This document shows positions 6,764-16,199 of a stretch of 64,000 nucleotides of DNA, in pieces. The notes under the pieces are model-generated. The model was given only the letters and a program-made list of their open reading frames with translations. It searched no databases and had not been told where the DNA came from. Made by a program: the position numbers and the translations under genes. Source of the DNA: Acidobacteriaceae bacterium (GTDB lineage Bacteria > Acidobacteriota > Terriglobia > Terriglobales > Acidobacteriaceae); NCBI GenBank assembly GCA_903642225.1, contig CAHJWI010000001.1:62001-126000 (forward strand), given 5' to 3'. The first letter of the stretch is position 1. Each line of letters begins with the position of its first letter.

Positions 6764-8455
6764 CTACTTTCTCCCGCCTTCCTGCCGCACCGCCTGACCA
6801 ATCGCCATCGCCATCACCAGGTCGTCATGGCTTCCCGACGCCGCCTCCGTGCGCCCACCATCCTTGTTCACAAATGTCCGGCATTCCTCCAGCAGCCGCC
6901 GGCTCAGCAACAGCTCCGGCCGTGTCGATACCACCACGTTCAATCCCGCCAGCATCTCCGCCCGGCTCTGTGCCGTCGTCAGGAAACCACCCTGTCCATC
7001 CGCATCCGCGTACACCCGCACACCACGCTCGCTTTCCAAAAACGCCAGCACCGCCATGCCATGGTTATTACGCTCCACCACCACCAGGGCTCCGCGGTAC
7101 TCCCGCGCCAATTCCGCCAGCCGCCCCGCAAACATCCGCGGCCCCAGCTTCACCTGCAACTCCGCGCATTGCAGCCCCGTTGCCACGTCCAGTACCTGTG
7201 CCGCACTCCAATCGCCATCCGCGTTCCCGCCCGCGGGGTCCGCCGCCACCAGGTACGCGCGCCCGGCTATCGACGGCCGCCACACCTCTAGAGCTCCATT
7301 CCATCGGACTCCCATTCCATCGGGCACCTCTCGCAAACGCTGCTCCACTGCACTCGCCTCGAAAAAGCATGCCCCACTCTCCCTGAAGCAGCTCACCGAA
7401 TCCTCGGCAAACTCCTGCACCGCCATCGCGCCAAACCGCTCCTTCAGCTCGCGCCTGTAGCCAATCTGCTCCGGAACCAACCCGTGCGCAGCCACCAGCG
7501 CGGCTTCCTCCTCATTCAATCCCGTAGCAGTCATGCCGCGATACCCCGGCTCCATCCACCACGGAAAAAAATGCCGCACCGCACCTCGCCGCTCCGCCGT
7601 CTGCCACTCGTTGAAGAAGCACCCATACGCCCCGTTCGGCGTACTCTCCTGCACAAGCAGGCCACCCGGTGCAAGCGAAGCCCGCAATCCCGCCAGCGTC
7701 TCCGCCGCATCCCCCTGCCATCGCGCCACCTCGCTCAAGTGCAGGTTCGTCACCGTCAACCCGCGGCCCGCGTTCCCCTCACCCGCGCTCGCAATCCGAA
7801 ACTCACTGTCGATCACCGGAAACGTCATCTCCGTCTTGCTCTTGCGCCCCAGCCTCCACACGTCGGCTCGCAGCTCCGGGTCCAGGTGCAGCCACATCCG
7901 CTGCACCGCGCGGAATAGCCCCATCGCCGCTTCTTTCGTGTGCGCCACCTGCAGCGTTACCGTCCCGGGTACAAGCAGCGTCCGCAGCAAAAACTGCCCG
8001 GCGATCCATGTGCTCATGCCCATCTGCCGCGCCTTCAGCACCACATCCTCCGTGCCGCGACGTTCCTCAAAACGCCGCTGCACCTCGTTTGCCGCCAGCG
8101 GCACCAGCCTGCCGTTCTTCGCACGCACGTGCAGCAACCCTTCCGCCAGCTCCACGCGGCCCTCACCGCTCCGCAGCATCCCCCGCCACAGGGCCAGCTT
8201 CAGCTCCGCCGGTGTCTCTACCTTCTTTGCCCGGGCCGGCTTCCTGCCTTCCACAAGCGCCCGGTCCGTTTCCTTCCTCCGCTCGGCCCGCTTCTTTGCG
8301 CACCCGTTCACTCGTTTCTTCGCCGCCGAAGGCGGTGCAGCCGGCGTCTCCACCGGCTGCACCTCCGCCGTTACCGCACAAGGCTTGCGCCTCGCCGGCC
8401 TCTCCTTCGGCGCTTCCTGGGCAACCGCTCCTACTGCACCAGCACAAACTGCCAT
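6764..8455 (-). CDS. terL: Phage terminase large subunit
   Basis: A 563-residue packaging motor. The ATG at 8455 overlaps the upstream tail gene by 25 bases. An Arg/Lys-rich N-terminal region of about 85 residues precedes the ATPase: Walker A-like KARQMGMSTW (141-150), Walker B-like NLHLSEVARW (237-246) and coupling motif QESTPNG (269-275). The nuclease domain follows with VAADPAGG (Asp406), GDWS (Asp415), VVERNNHG (Glu461) and HDDLVMAMA (Asp544/545), the RNase H-like metal set. It cuts and pumps DNA into the prohead through the portal. No small terminase is recognisable; the basic N-terminal extension may serve in DNA recognition. Confidence 0.92.
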   Translation of the reverse strand: MAVCAGAVGAVAQEAPKERPARRKPCAVTAEVQPVETPAAPPSAAKKRVNGCAKKRAERRKETDRALVEGRKPARAKKVETPAELKLALWRGMLRSGEGRVELAEGLLHVRAKNGRLVPLAANEVQRRFEERRGTEDVVLKARQMGMSTWIAGQFLLRTLLVPGTVTLQVAHTKEAAMGLFRAVQRMWLHLDPELRADVWRLGRKSKTEMTFPVIDSEFRIASAGEGNAGRGLTVTNLHLSEVARWQGDAAETLAGLRASLAPGGLLVQESTPNGAYGCFFNEWQTAERRGAVRHFFPWWMEPGYRGMTATGLNEEEAALVAAHGLVPEQIGYRRELKERFGAMAVQEFAEDSVSCFRESGACFFEASAVEQRLREVPDGMGVRWNGALEVWRPSIAGRAYLVAADPAGGNADGDWSAAQVLDVATGLQCAELQVKLGPRMFAGRLAELAREYRGALVVVERNNHGMAVLAFLESERGVRVYADADGQGGFLTTAQSRAEMLAGLNVVVSTRPELLLSRRLLEECRTFVNKDGGRTEAASGSHDDLVMAMAIGQAVRQEGGRK

Positions 8456-10911
8456 GCATAGCTCGTCGAAGCCGTCAGGGCATTCGCTGTCGAAACCGTC
8501 AGTGCCGTCGTCGAACTCGCCGCATACAGTCCGCCAACCGCCGCCGCGCTCACCGCATTCACTGCCGCTGGTGCGGCAAAGTGCGGAGCCGTGCCATACG
8601 CCCCTGCAAACGTCACCGTCGCCAGCGTCCCCGCCGCCGGCGAGCTGCCCGTCGTACACGTCAGCAGAAAGCCCAGGTCCGTGCCGCTCACCGTGCAACT
8701 GCTCGCCGCCGCTCCCGCTGCCACCGCCGGAGCCGCACTGTTGCCAATCAGGTGGGGCGTTGCCGCACCCGAAGCGACCACATGCAGAGCGTTTGTCGGA
8801 GCGGTCTTGTCCACATACAGCGGGCGCGCGCCAAGCGTACTGTTGTACACGCTGAACGCCCCCGACGTATCATCAGCCGAAGCGATGTCCCACTGCTGGT
8901 TTGCGCCTGACTTCAGAATAAAGTCGGCATTCCCGCCATTGATACCAGCAGTCCCAATCAAATACGCCGCTGGCAAGCCCGACTTTGCATAAGCGGAAAC
9001 CGAAGCACTCGTACCCGCACCTCCAAAAGCTGCGGTGCCCGAAGTGGCAATCGCCGGCACCGTCAGCGTGCCCGCCTGCTGGCTCCAGCTGAACGTGCCG
9101 TCACACCGCACATAGCCTTTGCCCGCCGCAAACATTACACATCCCAGCGTCTGTTGCCCAGGGCTGCCAGCGCCGGCAGTCACTCCGGCGTTGTCCAGCC
9201 CCTGCGTATCCACCTGCAAAAAATCCCGCGTATCCTGCCAGCGCCAGCCCAGCGTGCCGTCATGGCTTACCGCCACCACGCCTCGCGCCCGGTACGCCGT
9301 GCCAAACGGATTCACCACCGCAACCGACGTCCCCACCGCACTCGGTGTCTCGATCGCGTTAGCCTCCAGCACACCCATCACCTGCGCACCCGCATTATTG
9401 AAGTGCAGGTTGTCCGCCGCTGCAAACCCTGGCTGAATGTTGTGCAATGACCCGGCCGCACCACCAGTGCGATACTGCCCCAGCGCCGCCGTCACCGCAT
9501 CGCCAACCCACACGCACTGGCTCTGCCCCTGACAATAAGACTTCAGCGCTGCGTTCAAGGAATCGGCGCCGTAACTCGTATTCGACCACACAGCCTCCGT
9601 AATCGCACCTGCCGGTTCCACACCCGTCATCACCACCTTCTGCACACCCGCGGCAATCGCCTGCGTATACATACTCTGGTAGTTGCTCAACGACGTGCTC
9701 GTCGGAATACTGAACGCCGCATCGTTGATCGTCCCGCTGATAATCACCACCGCGGGCTTCAGCAGCAGCGCCGTCGGCAGCTCCTGCTGCAGCTGAATCG
9801 TCGACGTCGAGCCAGTAATGCCAAGGTTCGCATACGTGTACCCAAGCACCCGGCTCGCCCACGCCACCGGCTGGTTACTCAAATCGATCAGGCTTGTTCC
9901 CAGCGTCGCCGTGCTGTAATTCATCTGCGCCGCCACAGGAAACTGATACGTCCCGTTGTACGCCGCCTGCAGGTAATCGCCGCTGAACGGGATCCCCTGC
10001 ATCTTCGAATCGCCCAAACCAACAATCACCGGCCCCTTCGCCAGGTACACCTCAATGGGTACGTTGTAATACGTCCCATACGTCACACCCGTCGTCCCGC
10101 CGACAAAATCCTCGGTAGAACTCAGCAGCGCACCGTTCGCATAGTATGTCGGGTAACTCGCCGCCGTGTAAGCCGTCGAGGCACTAAACGTCGTCACCTG
10201 CCCGCTGAAACTACCTGCAAGATACATCGCCGGGTAATCCCCAGCCTGCCCGTTGCACCCCGTCACAGCGAACGTATTCGAAGCATTCGCACTAACAGCC
10301 GACAACAGATTCTGAGACCGGCACACCAGGTTGAACGTACCCGAGTTATTCACCCGCCATAACTCGAAGTACAACGCCGTCGCACCCGTTGTGCTGGCGA
10401 TATAAGTCTTCACCTGACTTACCTGACCGGTTGTCAGCAGCCGTGCACCATTGGTGATGTTTGCCACCCGGTACCCCGCCCCGCCGTACGGCCCAATCAA
10501 CGTTCCCGCGCTGGTTGGCGCGCTCACGTTAAATGGAGCAACCTTGATAGGGCCTGCGGTCGCAACATACGGCTGCGTCACTGGCGGCGCCTGCACGCCG
10601 GCTGCGTTGTAACTCGTCACCGTGCCTGCCGCACCCGCGGGCAGCTTCGCCCCCGTCAGTGCCGGCACCTGCGCCAACGGCAACACACCGCTGCTGATGT
10701 TCGCTGCGTTCGTCGTATCCGTCGTCGCACTGTTGGCCAGCGCCACGCCATTTGTCTTCGTGCACAGCACGGCACCCGTTGAACTGGTGCTGCAGTCGCC
10801 GCTCATCGGGCTCACCAGCCCTGTCGTCTGCGCCTGCATCATCGCCGCGCCAAACAGGAAAGGCAGCCCCAGGGCTGCCCACACTAACTCAATCGCAGAT
10901 CGCGTCCTCAC
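8431..10911 (-). CDS. Exported tail-fibre-like protein with SGNH hydrolase domain
   Basis: 826 residues starting with a GTG at 10911 that overlaps the upstream stop (GTGA). The first 28 residues look like a Sec signal peptide ending near MMQAQ. A Thr/Ser/Ala-rich collagen-like linker follows with TTDTTNAANI, a module also found in the neighbouring fibre. The centre is an SGNH/GDSL esterase: GDS at 300-302, GTIND at 393-397 and DNLH at 500-503 (Asp500, His503). Such domains in tails deacetylate or cut surface polysaccharide. The C-terminal 300 residues are beta-rich and repetitive, ending SYAWQFVLVQ. A signal peptide on a phage tail protein is odd, because tails assemble in the cytoplasm. Confidence 0.75.
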   Translation of the reverse strand: MRTRSAIELVWAALGLPFLFGAAMMQAQTTGLVSPMSGDCSTSSTGAVLCTKTNGVALANSATTDTTNAANISSGVLPLAQVPALTGAKLPAGAAGTVTSYNAAGVQAPPVTQPYVATAGPIKVAPFNVSAPTSAGTLIGPYGGAGYRVANITNGARLLTTGQVSQVKTYIASTTGATALYFELWRVNNSGTFNLVCRSQNLLSAVSANASNTFAVTGCNGQAGDYPAMYLAGSFSGQVTTFSASTAYTAASYPTYYANGALLSSTEDFVGGTTGVTYGTYYNVPIEVYLAKGPVIVGLGDSKMQGIPFSGDYLQAAYNGTYQFPVAAQMNYSTATLGTSLIDLSNQPVAWASRVLGYTYANLGITGSTSTIQLQQELPTALLLKPAVVIISGTINDAAFSIPTSTSLSNYQSMYTQAIAAGVQKVVMTGVEPAGAITEAVWSNTSYGADSLNAALKSYCQGQSQCVWVGDAVTAALGQYRTGGAAGSLHNIQPGFAAADNLHFNNAGAQVMGVLEANAIETPSAVGTSVAVVNPFGTAYRARGVVAVSHDGTLGWRWQDTRDFLQVDTQGLDNAGVTAGAGSPGQQTLGCVMFAAGKGYVRCDGTFSWSQQAGTLTVPAIATSGTAAFGGAGTSASVSAYAKSGLPAAYLIGTAGINGGNADFILKSGANQQWDIASADDTSGAFSVYNSTLGARPLYVDKTAPTNALHVVASGAATPHLIGNSAAPAVAAGAAASSCTVSGTDLGFLLTCTTGSSPAAGTLATVTFAGAYGTAPHFAAPAAVNAVSAAAVGGLYAASSTTALTVSTANALTASTSYAWQFVLVQ

Positions 10912-13900
10912 TGATTCACCGCCCCCGGATTCAACAGCGTCACGCCGTCCGTATCCACCACAAGTTCCTGCACAAAGTACTTACCCGTCTGCGCATACAC
11001 CGCACTGCCCGTCGAGCTACTCGTCGCAAACCCCCCGTGCACCGCGCTCGGCCACGTCACGGTGTAACCACCCGATCCACCCACCTGGAACACCAGGTAA
11101 AGCCGCTGTCCCGCACTCAAGCCCGTAAACGTCATGCCCGTCACATTACCCGTCCACGCAAAGTGGAATGTCGGCGCACTGCACCCTGCCGCAAAAGTAG
11201 GCGTCGCACTAAACGCCACTGTTGACGAGCACGACCCAAAGCCGCCCGGCAACCGCGAAGCACTCAGCACACCGCTCGTAATGTTCGCCGCATTCGTCGT
11301 ATCCGTCGTCGCACTCGCAACTAATCCACTTACATCGCTTGCCGACAAAGTAATCGCACCACTCCGTCCAGCCACCGTCTGAACCGGAGCCGCACTCGCT
11401 GCTCCACCAGCCGTCACAAACCCGGCATCATTGGTCAGCTGGCTGTCCTTTGTAACTGCCGTCGGTGCGCCTGTAAGGTCAGAGTACTTGCCGCTCGTCG
11501 ACACAGTAGCCAACCCACTTACATCACTGGCCGACAAAGTTACGGCGCCACTCCGTCCAGCCACCGTCTGTACAGGTGCAGCACTCGCCGCACCTGCAGC
11601 CGTCACAAACCCGGCACCGTTCGTCAGCTGCGAATTACTCGTCGGCACAACCGGCGCATTTGCCAGGTCGGCATAACTGCCGCTCGTCGCCACATTTGCC
11701 AGCACCGCACTCGTCGCCGCGGGCCCAAGCTGCACCACACCCTGCGCCGAGCTTGTGGCCGCAGTCGTCGTTCCACCGCTGGTAGACCCATTAATATGCG
11801 TCGCATTCAGGTTGGTCACATTAAGCGTGCCCACCGTCATCGCTGTACCATTCATCCGGTACTGCGCACCGCCCAGATTAAAATTCAGCGTGCTGCTTTG
11901 CGGCGAATACTGAATCGTGTCATACGTTGATCCGCCCGTCGTCGTGTCCAGCGTAAACAGGTTGAATGTGCTGTTCCAACGGTTACAACCCCGCGCATTG
12001 CAATGCACCCGGAACGCACTGGTCTCGCCAGCCTGCAGATCATACGCTGTACCCCAAATACCCTGCGTCTGGAACGCAAAGTCCGGCACACCATGCGTTC
12101 CACCATTGCCAAAGTAGTTCGCGGCAGGCGATCCATTGTTAATCACCCACCCACGCAAACCCGGTCCATTGTTACCCTGGTAGTAGATACCAGCCTGCTG
12201 CTGCGAAAGCGACCGCGGCGTATATTGCGTTACATACTCAATATCAGCGGCTACTCTCTGCTGAAAATAATGCGGTTCCTCCAGTAAGTCACCCTGCGCA
12301 AAGGGCACAGTATTCGGGGCGAGCTTCATCTTGCCACTTACTGTGTTAGTCGCATCATCATATACATCCAGCACTTCTGCCATCGGCGAAATCGCGTACC
12401 CACCCGTCAACACTCCAATGGTGCCGCCCGTCGTCGATGCATTCGCACCGGTCTGCGAAAACGTAAACTGGTTCACCGCCGTGTTGATCACAGGAAACGC
12501 ACCGTTAAAGCTCGCATCCGCAGCGCCGGCAATAGTCGCCGTGATGGTAGAAATATCCAACACACTGGGGCTGGCCACTGTCACCGTCACAACGTTGTTA
12601 CTGCGCACCATCGACGAGATCGCGTACGACACGTTTAAAAACCCGCTCGTAGTCAGCGAGCGTGCCAAAATCGACGTCGCTCCCGAAGCCACATAAATTG
12701 TCGTAGCATTCGTCGATCCAATGACCGGAAACACCTGGCGAATACCCGTGGAACTGTCGATCGTCTGTTCCACGCCATAGCCGCACAGCCCACCGATCGC
12801 CACAATCGCTCCCGCCGCATGGGGCTTCAGCATCGTCATCTGCAGGTGCGTACCATCGGTCACGGTGTAGGGAACCATCTCGTAGTTCTCTGGTGTTGAC
12901 GTCCCGCCGTTGATCGCGTCTGCCACGCACGCCACACCCGTCGCCGCAGGCGCGCTAGTCGTGTTCGTGGCAAACCCCGCCAGCACACCGCTCGTCTGTA
13001 TCGCCATGTTGATCGTGCCGGGGGCAATGTTTGCCGCCTGCGGATTCGCGACCGCAGCTGTCGAAAAAAACGTACTTACTGGAAATGTCCCATCCAGAAA
13101 AACCGCCGTTGCCGCCGGATATCCAGTGGCATTGCCCCCCGCCAAACCGCTGCCGGCGTATGCCTTGCCCGCCTGCCGGTCCACAAGGAAACGTCCATCA
13201 CCCTGCGTCCCGTTGCCGGTGCTCACCTGCACCGTCACCTGCTGCGATCCAGTCGTGCAACCCACGCTGCACGCGCCGGTAAAAATGCTGGAGTCCTCGG
13301 TGATCTGCAGGTCAAACGGGTGTTCACCCTCGTCCGCGTTATCTCTGAACCCACCAGATCCCACCAGGTAATGACTCCCCAGCAGGCAGTCACCCACGCC
13401 GTAGCACGACGTGCGATGCGTATCCATCACATGCTGGCCCTGTGCATAGTTGGTCGTCACCGTGTCCGTGGCACTGTACGTACTCTTGCCATACGGAATA
13501 TACGACGCGGAGTTAGACGGGTATAGGTTGTTGCCGCCCCTGTATCCCAGTTGCGTAAACCGCATGCCTACCGCTGCCAAATTGCCGCCGCCGTAACTTG
13601 CGGCAAGGTCCGCCGCTGCCTCCAGGCTTTGCAACGACAACGACCGGCCCACATCATTGCCTGCCGTCCGCGGACTCACCGGACTGAAGTACGTCTCACG
13701 CACCTGTCCGCCACGCCTATCCACAATCGTGGCACCCTGCTTCGGCCCTCCGCTCACGTCATTGCCCGTGTAATCCGGCTCCACACGCACCGTGCAGTTC
13801 GTGCCGCAGTCCGGTGCCGCCAATGCATTTGCAATGCCGTCGTTTCCCTGCTGCGAAATGAACTCCTGCGCATACAACTCGCCGTTCAAGCGGTTCGTTC

Positions 13901-14669
13901 GCAACGCAGTGCTCGCGGGCTGGTTCACAACCTGCGTTCCCACCGGCACCTTGCTCACCTTCTGGTCCAGCCCTGCCTGCAGTGCGGTTGTGTTCCCATC
14001 CACATAGTTCTTGTCGGCTGCCTGCAGCCCCGTCGTCGGATCACCCGACAGGATCAGCGCACCCGTCATCGTGTCGCCCGACTTCTGCACATAGGGCGAA
14101 GCATCGGCCGGCGCAACGCCCGTTGTCACCGCACGCGCAATCGCCTGGTCCACATACGCCTTGCTCACTGTCTGCTGTGCCACCGCGGCCGGCAACACTG
14201 TCGTTCTCACCTGGGCCAGCTTTACCGGCGCGCTGCTCACCGGCACCTGCCAGTACTCCTGCGTCACGCTCCCATCGTTCAGGTGGTACACCGCCGTGTA
14301 GTACGTTCCCGTCGGCGTCGCTCCACCGTTCGGCGCCAGCGATACATTCAGAGCGCCCGCTGTACCCAGCGTTACGCTCGTCGTACCCTTCTGCACACTC
14401 ACACCGCTCGCCGTCACAAAGCCCGGCCAACTTAAAATCACGGTGCCCTGCGCCGGCTGACCGTTTGCATACTGCACCACGTCCGCAATCGCCGTCGTCG
14501 CTGCGCTTTGTGCAACCAGCGTCGCCGGCAGGCAGATTAGCCCGCCGACCGCGCCCAGCATGCCCACACGCACAACCAGCGCCCGCCCAGCCGCGCCCAC
14601 AGCGCGGTCTACCCAGCCCAGCGCGCATATCCATTCCTGTCGCAACCTGTCTCTCGCCCTCAAGCGCAT
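10908..14669 (-). CDS. Giant exported tail-fibre-like protein
   Basis: 1253 residues. A basic stretch, then a hydrophobic core (MLGAVGGLICLPATLVAQ) gives an apparent Sec signal peptide cleaved near residue 52. Next come beta-rich modules, a tail-fibre signature SGDTMTGALILSGDP with an AADKNYVD box near residues 195-225, a long beta-solenoid-like middle with closely spaced Cys pairs (CGTNC, CYGVGDC, CSVGC), two 63-residue tandem repeats and a C-terminal knob. Cys pairs fit an oxidising, extracytoplasmic site. It is probably a receptor-binding fibre or a host-surface adhesin built from fibre modules. The start at 14669 is an ATG right after GGGGAG; a slightly later start is possible. Confidence 0.7.
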   Translation of the reverse strand: MRLRARDRLRQEWICALGWVDRAVGAAGRALVVRVGMLGAVGGLICLPATLVAQSAATTAIADVVQYANGQPAQGTVILSWPGFVTASGVSVQKGTTSVTLGTAGALNVSLAPNGGATPTGTYYTAVYHLNDGSVTQEYWQVPVSSAPVKLAQVRTTVLPAAVAQQTVSKAYVDQAIARAVTTGVAPADASPYVQKSGDTMTGALILSGDPTTGLQAADKNYVDGNTTALQAGLDQKVSKVPVGTQVVNQPASTALRTNRLNGELYAQEFISQQGNDGIANALAAPDCGTNCTVRVEPDYTGNDVSGGPKQGATIVDRRGGQVRETYFSPVSPRTAGNDVGRSLSLQSLEAAADLAASYGGGNLAAVGMRFTQLGYRGGNNLYPSNSASYIPYGKSTYSATDTVTTNYAQGQHVMDTHRTSCYGVGDCLLGSHYLVGSGGFRDNADEGEHPFDLQITEDSSIFTGACSVGCTTGSQQVTVQVSTGNGTQGDGRFLVDRQAGKAYAGSGLAGGNATGYPAATAVFLDGTFPVSTFFSTAAVANPQAANIAPGTINMAIQTSGVLAGFATNTTSAPAATGVACVADAINGGTSTPENYEMVPYTVTDGTHLQMTMLKPHAAGAIVAIGGLCGYGVEQTIDSSTGIRQVFPVIGSTNATTIYVASGATSILARSLTTSGFLNVSYAISSMVRSNNVVTVTVASPSVLDISTITATIAGAADASFNGAFPVINTAVNQFTFSQTGANASTTGGTIGVLTGGYAISPMAEVLDVYDDATNTVSGKMKLAPNTVPFAQGDLLEEPHYFQQRVAADIEYVTQYTPRSLSQQQAGIYYQGNNGPGLRGWVINNGSPAANYFGNGGTHGVPDFAFQTQGIWGTAYDLQAGETSAFRVHCNARGCNRWNSTFNLFTLDTTTGGSTYDTIQYSPQSSTLNFNLGGAQYRMNGTAMTVGTLNVTNLNATHINGSTSGGTTTAATSSAQGVVQLGPAATSAVLANVATSGSYADLANAPVVPTSNSQLTNGAGFVTAAGAASAAPVQTVAGRSGAVTLSASDVSGLATVSTSGKYSDLTGAPTAVTKDSQLTNDAGFVTAGGAASAAPVQTVAGRSGAITLSASDVSGLVASATTDTTNAANITSGVLSASRLPGGFGSCSSTVAFSATPTFAAGCSAPTFHFAWTGNVTGMTFTGLSAGQRLYLVFQVGGSGGYTVTWPSAVHGGFATSSSTGSAVYAQTGKYFVQELVVDTDGVTLLNPGAVNQ
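11320..11636 (-). repeat. Tandem 189-bp repeat inside the fibre gene
   Basis: Two consecutive units of 63 codons. Each begins N/D-SQLTN-G/D-AGFVTA and contains AAPVQTVAGRSGA and SASDVSGL. The first unit starts at 11636 and the second at 11447 (reading the minus strand); the second is cut short near 11320. Strong DNA identity between units suggests recent duplication or recombination, which is common in fibre genes. Confidence 0.8.
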
Positions 14670-15078
14670 CTCCCCTCAACCCCACGTCGGTCTAACAAAC
14701 TTCAGGCAAAAAGTGAGGGCGCGCAGAAGATCCGCGCGCCCTCTCACCCATCGCTCAACCATGTACCACTTCAGCGCAGGGTCCTTGTGGCCCACCGCCC
14801 CAATGACCCCCAACGGCAACGGGAGGCGCAAAGGCCTCCCGCTGCTCACTTCTTAACTGCCTCTTAAGAATATCAAGCTGACCATATATACTGTGCCAAC
14901 TATTTTTCGCGCATAACTATTCAGGAATGAACTACTTGGAGCCGTCATCCATCTCCAGCCCTCTTGACAACATTTGATCGAAACCACTTTAGCGCGCAAG
15001 CCACGCCCACGAACTCTCGATCTCAAAGTAAAGGGAGGTCCCGAAAGCCCCCCCCTTGCCGTCGCCATTACTGACCGT
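14670..15078 (-). other. Phage intergenic region with two hairpins
   Basis: No credible gene. On the minus strand GAGGGCGCGC (14743-14734) pairs with GCGCGCCCTC (14724-14715), ten perfect pairs, followed by ACTTTTTG; this is a good terminator 40 bases before the giant fibre start. A second stem of eight pairs with a six-base loop lies at 14820-14841. The segment 14865-14930 is markedly A/T-rich and could hold the promoter of the fibre operon, but I could not fix -35 and -10 boxes. A plus-strand TTGACA near 14965 has no good -10. Confidence 0.55.
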
Positions 15079-15693
15079 TCAGTCCTCGCTCTCTCCGCTC
15101 TCACCGTAGTTCACGGCCACCTCGCCATCTTCCGGCGCCAGGCAACGCACCGGCGCGTTCAACCCCGGCGTCTTCTCCATCAGCCCACGCTTCTGGAAAA
15201 TTGCTGTCAGTTCGTCGATGGCCTCGTTGTAGCGACGCCGTGTGGACCTTAAACTCCAACGCAACATCGCCGCAGTCTCGCCAAAGGTGTACTGCTGCAC
15301 CGCCACCCTATAAACCAGCTTCTGCTGCTCCGCGTTCAGCAACCGCAGGCACTGCTCAACGTCGTGGACAAAGATCACCACATCGTCAAAGCCGTGCACC
15401 TTGTAGCTCGTCACCTTCCCACGAAACAACTCACGGCCAAGCAGCGATGGTACTCGCCCCTTCTGCAGCTTCATCACGCTGTACCGCTGCAGCATCGCCT
15501 CGGTGTACTTGCGGTAGAACGCCGTCTCCGGCGTAATGACCACCCGCAGTGCCGGCCGCACTGCAGGCTCGGCAACCGCGACTGGTCCAACCTCCGCATG
15601 CATGATCGCTACGGCCAGCGCCAGGCTACCGTCGGTTGCATGTACCTGCGGCAGCACGGCCGCGCTTCTCTTCGGCATCTCTATCAGCTTCAA
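15079..15693 (-). CDS. Sigma-region-4-like phage regulator
   Basis: About 204 residues. The start is a TTG at 15693 with GGGAGG six bases upstream; it overlaps the preceding stop as TTGA, which supports it over downstream ATGs. The middle (about residues 70-120) has FYRKYTEAMLQRYSVMKLQ and SLLGREL, and the C-terminal half contains a helix-turn-helix like sigma-70 region 4: LNAEQQKLVYRVAVQ, then TFGETAAMLRWSLRS and RRRYNEAIDEL. Phage proteins of this kind often control late transcription (ArpU- or sigma-like). It precedes the late fibre, packaging and head genes, as a late activator would. It could also be a divergent small terminase, which also carries an HTH. Confidence 0.65.
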   Translation of the reverse strand: MKLIEMPKRSAAVLPQVHATDGSLALAVAIMHAEVGPVAVAEPAVRPALRVVITPETAFYRKYTEAMLQRYSVMKLQKGRVPSLLGRELFRGKVTSYKVHGFDDVVIFVHDVEQCLRLLNAEQQKLVYRVAVQQYTFGETAAMLRWSLRSTRRRYNEAIDELTAIFQKRGLMEKTPGLNAPVRCLAPEDGEVAVNYGESGESED

Positions 15694-16199
15694 CGCACAC
15701 CTCCCATGGCACTTACAGCACAAAAAGAACCCAAAACCGCGTCTCTCCCAACGGGCTTCCGCATCGGCAACGGCCTAGCAAACCCGTCGTCGTCTGACCC
15801 GCCCTCGGCAGGCAAGTCGCCAGCAAAAGCGTAAGCATCGTCCACGTTGCCACTCACGGCACGGGGAACTACCAGCCCCATGCCCGACCTCCGCTCCAGT
15901 GCCGTTTCCTCCATTCGAACCTCTGCCTCCACTACTCGTCGGCACCTGCCTCTACCCATCCCGGCATCATGCTTACCCGGCTTCGCAGCCGCATGCACCA
16001 TCGCAAGTTTTGTCCGCTCCGTCCCGCGCACCGCGCACGGCCTTCCCGGACTCCGTCGCCTGCGGCCTGGCAGATCGCCCACCAACGCGCTGCATGTTCT
16101 GCAGTACACACCGGCTTCCGCCCCCGTGCGAACCCACAAACCCCCGCACGCCTCGCATACCTTCAGCTCCCGCTGCAAATACTTCACGTGTTGCTCCAA
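15690..16199 (-). CDS. Zinc-ribbon phage protein
   Basis: 169 residues starting with a TTG at 16199 that has GGGAG five bases upstream. Near the N-terminus is a C-x2-C...C-x2-C zinc ribbon (CEACG at about 15-19 and CRTCS at about 33-37) after a short helix. The rest is Arg/Gly/Ala rich and shows no recognised domain. It is translationally coupled to the sigma-like gene by a TTGA overlap, so the two likely work together in DNA or RNA polymerase binding. Exact role unknown. Confidence 0.6.
   Translation of the reverse strand: MEQHVKYLQRELKVCEACGGLWVRTGAEAGVYCRTCSALVGDLPGRRRRSPGRPCAVRGTERTKLAMVHAAAKPGKHDAGMGRGRCRRVVEAEVRMEETALERRSGMGLVVPRAVSGNVDDAYAFAGDLPAEGGSDDDGFARPLPMRKPVGRDAVLGSFCAVSAMGGVR

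Noticed and set aside
11320-11636. Repeats considered as CRISPR-like
   Set aside because: Long in-frame protein repeats (63 codons) without spacers.
14960-14995. Plus-strand TTGACA as a promoter
   Set aside because: Poor -10 and no plus-strand gene downstream for more than 1.7 kb.
14853-15104. 83-codon minus-strand frame in the phage intergenic region
   Set aside because: Covers the A/T-rich stretch, is basic and has no ribosome site or motif.
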